This document shows, in pieces, positions 1-5,713 of a stretch of 5,713 nt of DNA (the stretch's first letter is position 1; each line of letters begins with the position of its first letter). Below the pieces are notes generated by a model, which searched no databases, was not told the DNA's origin, and was given only the letters and a program-made list of their open reading frames with translations. The position numbers were made by a program, and so were the translations under genes. Source of the DNA: Nitrospira sp. (GTDB lineage Bacteria > Nitrospirota > Nitrospiria > Nitrospirales > Nitrospiraceae); the NCBI GenBank assembly GCA_015904075.1, contig JABMDH010000096.1, positions 18,404 through 24,116 of the forward strand. Reading direction: 5' to 3'.

Positions 1-16
1 ATAGTGATGCCTTATC

Positions 17-24
17 AGGAGAGG
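17..24 (+). promoter_or_regulatory. Shine-Dalgarno of the first gene
   Basis: The purine-rich stretch AGGAGAGG lies just before the ATG at 29. Its AGGAG core is 7 bases from the start codon, which is close to ideal and fixes this ATG as the start. No promoter can be judged because only 28 bases precede the gene. Confidence 0.75.
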
Positions 25-28
25 CACA

Positions 29-943
29 ATGAACGACCAGCACGCGGCTATTACAATCCTGAGCCTTGAAGAGTGTGTCGATCAATATATCGCTGATTGC
101 CGTCGCCGCGTGGACAGCTTTGTGGCGCGGCACTATTCGGTTCAGGAAACACTCGCATGGCAAAAACAGTCGCTTGTAACCGATCTGCTCTACCATCCGG
201 TCAATGCGCTCTGGGCTATTCCGTCGCTCTTCCTTAAGAAGCTCATTGAGATACCTATGAGACTAGGCTGGCGCCCCGGCGCAGATTTGATTGGTCTGTT
301 GCCGTCCGGCTTTAAGACCAGATATCAACGGGAGATTGAACGGTTAGTTGCCAGCGAGTTGCTGGAATGGCCGTTGACGATCGCGGATCAAACAACCTGC
401 CCGAATGGTCTTCTTGGGTACATCGAGCGGCACCACCACCTGGGGCCCTTGCTCAAATCAGGCACGTTGCCGAATGAATCGCTGAGGGAATTGTCTGACA
501 CCAGGACTGTCATCGCCGCCCATTCGTCCAGCCGTTCGGTGATTCTTGACGCAGTCGCGACGGTCGCAACGGTGGCAACCGGATGGCTCGTGTTCGGCGA
601 TCATTCGCTCAGCATCGTCGGAATCGGTGAAAAGATCGCCAGGGACAGAGCTCAGGATAAGGCGGCGTCGACGTTTATATTGGGATCAAGTCTCGGATCA
701 GTATTCTATTCGGTGTTTCCACCGAATCCATCGTTCTGGGACATTGCGGGTATGACGCTCGTGGTGGGACTGTTCATTACGGCGATCAGCCTTCTTGTCG
801 GACTTCTGAGCGACCCCTGTCTCAAACGGATCGGCTTCCAGCATTCCCAGCTCAATCTGCTGATCGATGCCGTGGAGGACTGTTTGCATCGGCAGATGCG
901 CAAGCGTATCAAGCCGGCATTGAGACAACTGACGGTATCATAA
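29..943 (+). CDS. Hypothetical membrane protein, 304 residues, function unknown
   Basis: I do not recognise a characterised family. The N-terminal two thirds (about residues 1-165) are soluble-looking and helical, with a basic patch (CRRR at 24-27), an amphipathic stretch around 50-75 (DLLYHPVNA, then a leucine/proline-rich part) and a histidine cluster at 135-137. Hydrophobic segments follow at about 171-190, 213-231 and 238-260; the last is the clearest membrane helix. The C-terminus (about 261-304) is basic and probably cytoplasmic. The early motif FVARHYS followed by the DLL-HPVNA stretch recalls a family of uncharacterised proteins (possibly DUF6635), but this is memory and unverified. 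There is no signal peptide. The start is supported by a strong Shine-Dalgarno. The gene converges on the cellulose locus with a 74-base gap, so it is not part of that operon. That it is a real gene is well supported; its role is open. Confidence 0.82.
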   Translation: MNDQHAAITILSLEECVDQYIADCRRRVDSFVARHYSVQETLAWQKQSLVTDLLYHPVNALWAIPSLFLKKLIEIPMRLGWRPGADLIGLLPSGFKTRYQREIERLVASELLEWPLTIADQTTCPNGLLGYIERHHHLGPLLKSGTLPNESLRELSDTRTVIAAHSSSRSVILDAVATVATVATGWLVFGDHSLSIVGIGEKIARDRAQDKAASTFILGSSLGSVFYSVFPPNPSFWDIAGMTLVVGLFITAISLLVGLLSDPCLKRIGFQHSQLNLLIDAVEDCLHRQMRKRIKPALRQLTVS

Positions 944-955
944 GTGGTTGTCTCA
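921..955 (+). terminator. Inverted repeat over the stop codon, possible terminator
   Basis: TGAGACAAC (921-929) and GTTGTCTCA (947-955) form a perfect 9-bp stem with a 17-base loop that contains the TAA stop (941-943) of the first gene. A modest T-rich stretch (CTTTTC) comes about ten bases later, so this is not a textbook intrinsic terminator. It sits between two convergent genes and could act in both directions. I see nothing else in the gap 944-1017. Confidence 0.35.
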
Positions 956-1017
956 GCCTTCGCTTTTCATGCCGGTCTGTTCTGTGATCGCGCAGATGCG
1001 TGCTTCTCGCGAGCGGG

Positions 1018-2346
1018 CTAGTAAAACGTATACACCAGCAACGCATTACCCTGGATGCGTGTATATACGCTGGAAATTTGTGTGTAGTCCACCATGATTT
1101 TCAGGAGCCAGGGCTTCGAGAGCCTGGCCGTATAGGCTGCGTGGGCATCGCCTCCAACACGGATCTGAGCCGCTCTGGCTGACTCATCGACATATTGGAC
1201 CGCCGGTCCGGCTGCAATCGTGACATCCTGTTTCTCATCGATCGTATAACTGGCGGCGAGTCGAGGAATCTGATTGACAAAGATTTGCGGACTAAAGAAG
1301 CCACCAGCCGTCGGTTCCGTCGGACTTGAGCGGAAGCCGCTCTGATTCTCTCCATAGTGCGTCACATAGAAGAGATACTCCCCTGACCAATCCCACTTGC
1401 CCGTTTGCCAGAGAGGTATGGCCCCTTTGGCCGCAAGGCCCACCTGCTCGTTCTTACTCACCGATTCTGCGCTCACCCATCCGACAAATGGAGTGACGTC
1501 CAGATGAACCGAACCGATGTTGAAGGCGACATCGGTATAGAACAGCGTCGATCGCGCCAGGCCGATCAGTTGCCCGGTCGTTCGTGAGCCGGCGAGCGCG
1601 GCAAACGAATCATAACGGAATTCTCTTTTCACGCCGGGGCGGATCGAGATCGACGGTCTGTCATAGATGTATTCGAATTTATAGGCCAGGCCATCGCCGC
1701 GCGGTGCGTCATGATATTCGATGAGCATATCGACGCGGTGTGTCGGGTTGATCCGCAATTGATTGCCGAACGACAGGTACCCGCCGGTTCGATGTTCCGA
1801 TGAACTCCAGAAATGTTCTGCTCCGGCTTCTAATGTGGTAGTGGTAAAGGGACTCACATCCACTTTCCCGCGTGACCCTAGACGAACTCCATACAGCTCG
1901 AACGGCTTTTCAGGTTGCGCCAACACCGAGAGCACGCCCTCCACGGCAGGTTCCCGTCCTTTGAGCATATCGCGCCGCAAGGCGGTCATGTCACCGGGCT
2001 CACGGCGTGCCGCGTGCCGCGCGAGATTGGCGTGATGGAGAGCCAGGTCATTCTGGCCGAGCCAGGCATAGGCCTTGGCCAGCCCCTGATGCGCCTGTGA
2101 ATTGTGCGGCTGTGAAGCCAGTACTCTGTCGTACTGGGCCACGGCTTCTTGAGCCGTTTCCTTTTGGGCTGCCAAATGGCTCGCGTATCGCAACCGCATC
2201 GCCGGGTCATCCTGTCGCTTGAGTCCCATGCGGTAGTACTTGAGCATATCTTTCTCGCGATATGTGGCGTAGCGTGACCACTCCAGGGCCTGAGCTGGAA
2301 TCGAGTCGGCGTGGGCAGTTTCCAGGGACACTCCGGTCAGACTCAC
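1018..2346 (-). CDS. BcsC-like cellulose export protein: TPR plus outer-membrane beta-barrel, N-terminus missing
   Basis: This would be the outer-membrane exporter of the cellulose synthase complex. Numbering from the GTG at 2346, residues about 48-117 form two TPR-like repeats (YASHLAAQKETAQEAVAQYD, then the AKAYAWLGQNDLALHHA type). Residues about 145-442 are rich in alternating hydrophobic/aromatic strands typical of an outer-membrane barrel. The motif AGGFFSPQ (347-354) matches the GG-(Y/F)-(Y/F)-SPQ signature of the BcsC C-terminal domain, and the chain ends in an aromatic strand (LLVYTFY), as outer-membrane proteins do. At 442 residues it is far shorter than classical BcsC (over 1,100 residues, many TPRs). 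Oddities: the GTG start lies inside a PilZ DxSxxG motif encoded by the same upstream frame, no Shine-Dalgarno is evident and there is no signal peptide, which an outer-membrane protein needs. The true N-terminus is therefore probably lost or fused. YaiO-type barrels are an alternative name for the C-terminal part. The gene lies 96 bases downstream of bcsA in the same frame. Confidence 0.82.
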   Translation of the reverse strand: MSLTGVSLETAHADSIPAQALEWSRYATYREKDMLKYYRMGLKRQDDPAMRLRYASHLAAQKETAQEAVAQYDRVLASQPHNSQAHQGLAKAYAWLGQNDLALHHANLARHAARREPGDMTALRRDMLKGREPAVEGVLSVLAQPEKPFELYGVRLGSRGKVDVSPFTTTTLEAGAEHFWSSSEHRTGGYLSFGNQLRINPTHRVDMLIEYHDAPRGDGLAYKFEYIYDRPSISIRPGVKREFRYDSFAALAGSRTTGQLIGLARSTLFYTDVAFNIGSVHLDVTPFVGWVSAESVSKNEQVGLAAKGAIPLWQTGKWDWSGEYLFYVTHYGENQSGFRSSPTEPTAGGFFSPQIFVNQIPRLAASYTIDEKQDVTIAAGPAVQYVDESARAAQIRVGGDAHAAYTARLSKPWLLKIMVDYTQISSVYTRIQGNALLVYTFY

Positions 2347-2442
2347 GTCACGGCTCAGGGCATCGAGTGCATAGCCGTCGGCCTCCAGGCGGAGCGGAAT
2401 GGCTTTCCGGATTCGTTCCTCGGCGCGCCGTTGTGGTTGTTC
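2314..2442 (-). pseudogene. Half PilZ domain (c-di-GMP sensor of BcsA) stranded after an in-frame TGA
   Basis: Directly after the bcsA TGA, the same frame reads about 43 residues that match the first half of a BcsA C-terminal PilZ domain. They hold QRRAEERIRKAIPLRL, with the RxxxR motif (arginine codons 2427-2425 and 2415-2413), and DVSLTG, the DxSxxG motif (codons 2349-2332). In the PilZ family these two motifs bind cyclic di-GMP. The remaining strands of the roughly 100-residue domain are missing: after VSLETA the frame passes straight into the TPR region of the BcsC-like protein. The first 32 codons are annotated by neither neighbouring ORF; the rest would be read as the start of the BcsC-like ORF. 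Identification of the motif is strong; whether any of it is translated is unknown. Confidence 0.75.
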
Positions 2443-2454
2443 TCATGCCATGAG
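2442..2454. repeat. 13-nt palindrome spanning the bcsA stop codon
   Basis: On the minus strand CTCATG, one base, then CATGAG form a perfect 6-bp inverted repeat with a single central base. The TGA of bcsA (2445-2443) lies in its second arm. The one-base loop is too small for a normal RNA hairpin of this length, so it is probably a chance palindrome. It is recorded because it sits exactly at the unexpected stop. Confidence 0.45.
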
Positions 2455-5250
2455 CAAACCGGCACTGAGTCCAATCAGATTGACCGAGGCCCAGCTGAGA
2501 TTGAAGAAATAGGCATCTTTCTCGATGCCAAAGTACCAAAACTCCCACAGTCCTTTGCAGATCGCCACGAGGGTAATGGTCGTGGCAATCAGCAATCCTG
2601 CAGATGAACGCCAATCGAAGGATCGGCGGTGTGAGACCAACCCTTTGGGGGTGACCTTAAAGCCCATTTGTTTGGGAAGCAGCAGGTCGAACATGGAGCG
2701 GAACAGTGGAAAACAGACGGTAGTTTCATACACCGTCGACCACAGCAGCCGGGGCCAGCCCGGCAGTAGTACAGAGGAGATCAGAGGAACCAGGACAAGA
2801 AAGGGGAGGAGGTATGCCAGTAAGATCGAGACATCGGCAAAGATCGGGTGCAGATGGAAGACTAAAAAGTACAGCGGGGTGATCCAGAAAATCACGCGCG
2901 CGACAGGGAAGAAAAAGTAATAGAGCGAGGCGAAGTAGCCGATCCGGTGGCGAATGGACAGACCACTGCAGAAGAGGGGGTTATCTTTAAAGAAGATCTG
3001 GAGGCACCCCAGCATCCAGCGACGCCGTTGAACCAAATAGGAGGCTAAATTCTCCGCCGTCAATCCTACGGCAAGATCCTTATCGACGAATGCCGATTTC
3101 CAACCATGGGCATGCAGGTGCTGACTGGTGTGGATGTCTTCGGTGATGCTCATCAGCTTGAATCCATTCAATGCCATAATCGCAGTCCGGCGAAACACTG
3201 CTCCGCTTCCCACAAAAAATGAACCGCCCCAGCTCTGGCGCGCCCCCTGGATGGCATGGTTGAACATATCCTGCTCGTTAGGGATGAGCGGGGACGTCCG
3301 CAGTGCGCGCTGAAAGATATCCTGGTTATAAAAGTGATGCGGGGTTTGAACAAATCCCATATGAGGATCGGCAAAGAACGGGACGGTTTCCTGAAGAAAG
3401 CTTGTGACGGGAATGTGGTCCGTGTCGAACACCACGAGCAATTCACCATCCGTCTGAGTGAGCGCGTGGTTGAGGTTTCCGGCCTTGGCATGCCGGCGGG
3501 GTCCTTTGATATAGGTGGCTCCAAACTGGTTAGCCAGTTGTGCGACTTCGTCACGATGGCTGTCGTCGAGGACATAGATGCGTTTGGGGCCATAGGCCAT
3601 GGCGCAAGCGCCGACGAGTGTCTGTGCGAGAATGGCGCAGGACTCTGAATAAATCGGGATTAAGACATCGACGGTCGGGGCGAATCCCTCTGCAGCCGGA
3701 GGGGGCACAGCAGGAGAAGGGCGTCGGCCGATGCCGACTTGGACGAGCAGCAGCAGTATGGTCGAAAGGGCATAGCATTCGGCAATCCAGAGGGAGAGAC
3801 TGATCATGAGGCCGCCCGATTCAATGGTATTCAGTGTGTTGAAGAGCCGCCACCAGAGATAGCGCACGCATAACGTCAAGGCACACAGCAGAAACGCTGC
3901 CGTGAAAATCGGATGCCATCGCGCTATCAGGAACAGGGTGAGTGTGACGGCGAACAATGTCCAGGGGAGGTGCGCGGAAAATCCCTCGAAATCGAAGGGC
4001 CGCAGGAAGCCAAGGAATTCGTCGTAGTGTCGTGCCTGTTGGAGCGACGTGGCCTGGTTGAACCACAGCCAATTATGCAAGTAGTAGGGTGTTGCTTTCC
4101 CCGCCAATGCAGTTCGTTGCAGATCCGTCAACTTGCGCTGCATGAGGGTCGATGCGAAGTCCGGTTGTTCCTGGAGCGCCAGCGCCGATACCGTCGCATA
4201 AAGCGGAAGTCCTTCCATCATGGAGCGGGGAGTTCCATTGAACGCATAATGATCGACGAGCCGGCCATGGGCGCGCCATTCGCGCTGGAAGAAATCGAGC
4301 ATCATTTTTCGCAGTGGGCTCTCCGCACGGCTGAACCATTGTGCATCCAATGCGACACGCCAGAAGATGGGGAATGCGTCATAACTGAATTCCGATATGC
4401 GGCCGGTTGCGGGATGTCGCAGTGAGAGCTGTTGTGTCTTGCGATTCCAATAGATCGTGTCAGGGGGGAGTGCGACGCGCTCCTGATCGTACAGCCAGTG
4501 CAGCGTCGCATACGAATCGTCGATGACACGTGCCCATGGATGTGCTCTATCGACGGCGGCGAAAACTTCATAAGCATAGGGTGCAAGGTAGGCAACATGG
4601 ATGACCGGGTAATCCTCGTGCAACGCCCAATTGCCTGCCGTCACATAGATGTGAGAATCGGCATGCAGGAGTTCCAGATCCCAGATCGAGGTGAGAATCG
4701 CTAACGCGTCCCGCTCATAGGCGGGCAGGTCGAATCGGCGTGCGGCCAGGATCAGCGCGAGTGCGATATCCGTGTCCGCATCGGTCGCGGCATTCATTGA
4801 CACGATCTTGCCGTTCCATTTCCAGGCGAATAACTTGTCGTTGCGCACTTGAAGATGCTCTTTCGTCCACGCCCACACCTGGTCGAACATGGCGCGATCC
4901 CCGGACCATACTGCGCGGAGCATGGCATACCCCTGACCTTCGGATGTCGTCACACCCTGTTCATCCCAGCTCACCACCCGGCCATTCACAATGAAGGTTT
5001 GTTTATATAAGCTCCAAAGGGCGGAGAGCTCATCCAGCTCCCGGATGTGCCGGTCGCTCGATCGTTCTGACTGTGGGGCGGCTGCGTACACAGGCGGAAT
5101 TGCCGCGAGGCATTCACACAGAAGAACGAGCAGGATCGTCACAGCACAGTGCAGAGCAGGTCTGGTATATGCCACGCTGAAAGCACGGCGGGCGGATTGG
5201 ATAGAAAACAATGTACGACTCGATGTCTGTGGCCGGAACAATGATGGCAC
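2443..5250 (-). CDS. bcsA: Fused GH8 endoglucanase (BcsZ-like) and cellulose synthase catalytic subunit (BcsA, GT2), PilZ lacking
   Basis: The protein should polymerise UDP-glucose into beta-1,4-glucan and export it through its own membrane channel, with a periplasmic glucanase in the same chain. Residues about 34-57 are a hydrophobic signal/anchor ending in VYAAA. Residues about 65-405 are GH8: TSEGQGYAM with the general acid E104, TDADTD at 156-161, and SYDAF with the probable base D291. Three membrane helices follow (about 427-444, 446-466, 480-506). The GT2 domain is at about 525-750: VDVLIPIY, LDDS (D562/D563), DTD (D609/D611), SGAVFRR, TED with the catalytic base D705, and QRRRW (741-745). 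The gating-loop motif FKVTPK (864-869) is typical of BcsA. Four more helices end at about 776-798, 806-829, 884-903 and 916-935. The helix count puts GH8 in the periplasm and GT2 in the cytoplasm, as if GH8 were inserted in the first periplasmic loop of BcsA. The protein stops right after the last helix, where PilZ should begin. The start is GTG at 5250 with a weak TGAGG ten bases upstream; the first in-frame ATG is only at residue 110. A GTG at codon 26 is another possible start. Confidence 0.93.
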   Translation of the reverse strand: MPSLFRPQTSSRTLFSIQSARRAFSVAYTRPALHCAVTILLVLLCECLAAIPPVYAAAPQSERSSDRHIRELDELSALWSLYKQTFIVNGRVVSWDEQGVTTSEGQGYAMLRAVWSGDRAMFDQVWAWTKEHLQVRNDKLFAWKWNGKIVSMNAATDADTDIALALILAARRFDLPAYERDALAILTSIWDLELLHADSHIYVTAGNWALHEDYPVIHVAYLAPYAYEVFAAVDRAHPWARVIDDSYATLHWLYDQERVALPPDTIYWNRKTQQLSLRHPATGRISEFSYDAFPIFWRVALDAQWFSRAESPLRKMMLDFFQREWRAHGRLVDHYAFNGTPRSMMEGLPLYATVSALALQEQPDFASTLMQRKLTDLQRTALAGKATPYYLHNWLWFNQATSLQQARHYDEFLGFLRPFDFEGFSAHLPWTLFAVTLTLFLIARWHPIFTAAFLLCALTLCVRYLWWRLFNTLNTIESGGLMISLSLWIAECYALSTILLLLVQVGIGRRPSPAVPPPAAEGFAPTVDVLIPIYSESCAILAQTLVGACAMAYGPKRIYVLDDSHRDEVAQLANQFGATYIKGPRRHAKAGNLNHALTQTDGELLVVFDTDHIPVTSFLQETVPFFADPHMGFVQTPHHFYNQDIFQRALRTSPLIPNEQDMFNHAIQGARQSWGGSFFVGSGAVFRRTAIMALNGFKLMSITEDIHTSQHLHAHGWKSAFVDKDLAVGLTAENLASYLVQRRRWMLGCLQIFFKDNPLFCSGLSIRHRIGYFASLYYFFFPVARVIFWITPLYFLVFHLHPIFADVSILLAYLLPFLVLVPLISSVLLPGWPRLLWSTVYETTVCFPLFRSMFDLLLPKQMGFKVTPKGLVSHRRSFDWRSSAGLLIATTITLVAICKGLWEFWYFGIEKDAYFFNLSWASVNLIGLSAGLLMA

Positions 5251-5263
5251 ACGATACCGGCCT

Positions 5264-5276
5264 CAGGGAAACCCTG
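5264..5276 (-). repeat. Short inverted repeat upstream of bcsA
   Basis: CAGGG, AAA, CCCTG form a perfect 5-bp stem with a 3-base loop. On the minus strand one arm overlaps the leftward TTGACA and the other overlaps the start of the TGAGG that would serve as bcsA Shine-Dalgarno. It could be an operator half-site pair or a hairpin in the leader, but it is short enough to be chance. Confidence 0.3.
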
Positions 5277-5356
5277 TCAACGCACAGGCATTGCAGTCGA
5301 GAGAGCTGCGTTGGTCTGCACCAGTGCTCTTGACAGATTTACATAAATATTCGACA

Positions 5357-5383
5357 ACCAATCAGAGTGTACGTACGGTTGGT
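5357..5383. repeat. Inverted repeat with internal palindrome upstream of the envelope gene
   Basis: ACCAA (5357-5361) and TTGGT (5379-5383) are inverted around 17 bases that include the self-complementary octamer GTACGTAC (5369-5376). It lies between the rightward TTGACA and the ATG at 5391, a position where a regulator could act. No known operator is recognised. Confidence 0.25.
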
Positions 5384-5390
5384 GAAGGCA

Positions 5391-5713
5391 ATGCTGTCAC
5401 GTCGATACCAGATCGGTCTGTTTTTTAGCGTGCTGGCCGTGGTGGGGATCTATTTGATCCTCCCATTGACGGCATCGTATTTTCTGGCGCAAGGGCTGCG
5501 TCAGGACGGGTACAAGCACGTCATGATTCAGCTGGGGTATCCACGCTGGGATGGCATGCACATTCCTGTCGTTGCCTTTCAGCAGAATATCGGGGGAGAA
5601 CAAGTGCTCATCTCCCTCACAAACGCCGAGATTTCCTATCGGTTGCCGGAGCTGGTGCGTGGGCGAGTCACCCGGGTATGGCTTCCTGATGTCGCCGTGC
5701 AAGTGCTCAATTC
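5391..5713 (+). CDS. N-terminus of a membrane-anchored envelope protein, possibly AsmA/YdbH-like (partial)
   Basis: The reading frame is open from the ATG at 5391 to the window end, giving 107 complete codons; the gene continues beyond. Residues about 7-31 form one uncleaved-looking membrane anchor (IGLFFSVLAVVGIYLILPL and onward) after a short basic start (MLSRRYQ). The rest is a periplasmic-type beta-rich sequence with short repeated patterns: HIPVVAFQQ, VLISLTNAEISYRLPEL, and then VRGRVTRVWLPDVAVQVL. A single N-terminal anchor followed by this strand pattern recalls AsmA-like envelope proteins, in particular the YdbH family implicated in phospholipid transport between membranes, but only a fraction of the protein is visible. 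An in-frame stop at 5331-5333 limits the start; GTG codons at 5367 and 5382 are alternatives. GAAGG at 5384-5388 is too close to the ATG to be a good Shine-Dalgarno. It is divergent from the bcs locus. Confidence 0.6.
   Translation, partial: MLSRRYQIGLFFSVLAVVGIYLILPLTASYFLAQGLRQDGYKHVMIQLGYPRWDGMHIPVVAFQQNIGGEQVLISLTNAEISYRLPELVRGRVTRVWLPDVAVQVLN

Larger units (their letters stand above)
5251..5390. promoter_or_regulatory. Divergent intergenic region between the bcs locus and the envelope gene
   Basis: These 140 bases separate two divergent start codons and should hold both promoters. A perfect -35-like TTGACA faces right at 5330-5335, followed by an AT-rich patch (5337-5351), but no convincing -10 lies at the standard spacing. 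A second TTGACA faces left at 5280-5275; the best -10-like hexamer (TATCGT, 5256-5251) is 18 bases on, which would start the transcript inside the annotated bcsA ORF and argue for a later bcsA start. The two small inverted repeats in the region are listed separately. Confidence 0.4.

Noticed and set aside
2443..2445. TGA as a selenocysteine or tryptophan codon
   Set aside because: I see no SECIS-like hairpin just downstream and no reason for selenocysteine in BcsA. TGG is used freely for Trp in all genes here, so a TGA-for-Trp code is not supported.
2348..2614. 88-codon minus-strand ORF over the bcsA end and PilZ remnant
   Set aside because: It overlaps well-supported bcsA coding sequence in another frame and shows no domain, signal peptide or Shine-Dalgarno. 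Only its last 32 codons, after the ATGA overlap, were considered further.
3913..4425. 170-codon plus-strand ORF inside the GH8 part of bcsA
   Set aside because: It is antisense to a strongly conserved GH8 domain. Its composition is what the opposite strand of that coding sequence gives and it matches no family.
4991..5428. 145-codon plus-strand ORF crossing the divergent intergenic region
   Set aside because: It is antisense to the bcsA N-terminus, crosses the promoter region and overlaps the start of the envelope gene in another frame. It has no hydrophobic or domain features.
5397..5702. 101-codon minus-strand ORF opposite the envelope gene
   Set aside because: The plus-strand frame from 5391 has a clear membrane anchor followed by periplasmic-type sequence, so the minus frame is a shadow.
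1..5713. CRISPR array, tRNA, rRNA, insertion sequence or long repeats
   Set aside because: No regularly spaced repeats, cloverleaf-like sequences, transposase motifs or terminal inverted repeats were seen on reading both strands.

Overview
The window looks like a piece of a Gram-negative bacterial chromosome with moderately high GC. It carries an inner-membrane cellulose synthase, an outer-membrane beta-barrel exporter and an inner-membrane-anchored envelope protein. The combination would suit Nitrospirota or a related diderm lineage, but that placement is an impression and not shown by the sequence.

Layout: (1) 29-943, plus strand: an unrecognised 304-residue protein with two or three C-terminal membrane segments and a good Shine-Dalgarno. 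A 9-bp inverted repeat covers its stop codon. (2) 1018-5250, minus strand, convergent with the first gene: a cellulose (bcs) locus. Its first gene (5250-2443) is a 935-residue fusion of a periplasmic GH8 endoglucanase (BcsZ-like) with the cellulose synthase catalytic subunit (BcsA, GT2). Its last gene (2346-1018) is a short BcsC-like TPR plus outer-membrane beta-barrel protein. (3) 5251-5390: a divergent intergenic region holding two TTGACA boxes and small inverted repeats. (4) 5391 to the window end, plus strand: the N-terminus of a membrane-anchored protein, possibly of the AsmA/YdbH type.

The most interesting point is the junction between the two bcs genes. BcsA ends at a TGA (2445-2443) straight after its last membrane helix, where the c-di-GMP-binding PilZ domain should begin. 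The same frame continues open past the TGA. It encodes the first half of a PilZ domain with both signature motifs (RxxxR and DxSxxG), then runs without interruption into the TPR/barrel protein. The apparent GTG start of the barrel gene (2346) lies inside the DxSxxG motif, and the barrel protein has no signal peptide. No bcsB gene is visible. The simplest explanation is an in-frame deletion that removed the rest of PilZ, bcsB and the N-terminus of bcsC, together with a nonsense codon. A sequencing or assembly artefact, or a genuinely reorganised compact system with TGA readthrough, remains possible.

If intact, the system would work as follows: GT2 polymerises UDP-glucose and threads the glucan through the BcsA membrane channel, the tethered GH8 trims it in the periplasm, and the TPR/barrel protein exports it. 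As written, c-di-GMP control and secretion of the exporter both look compromised.
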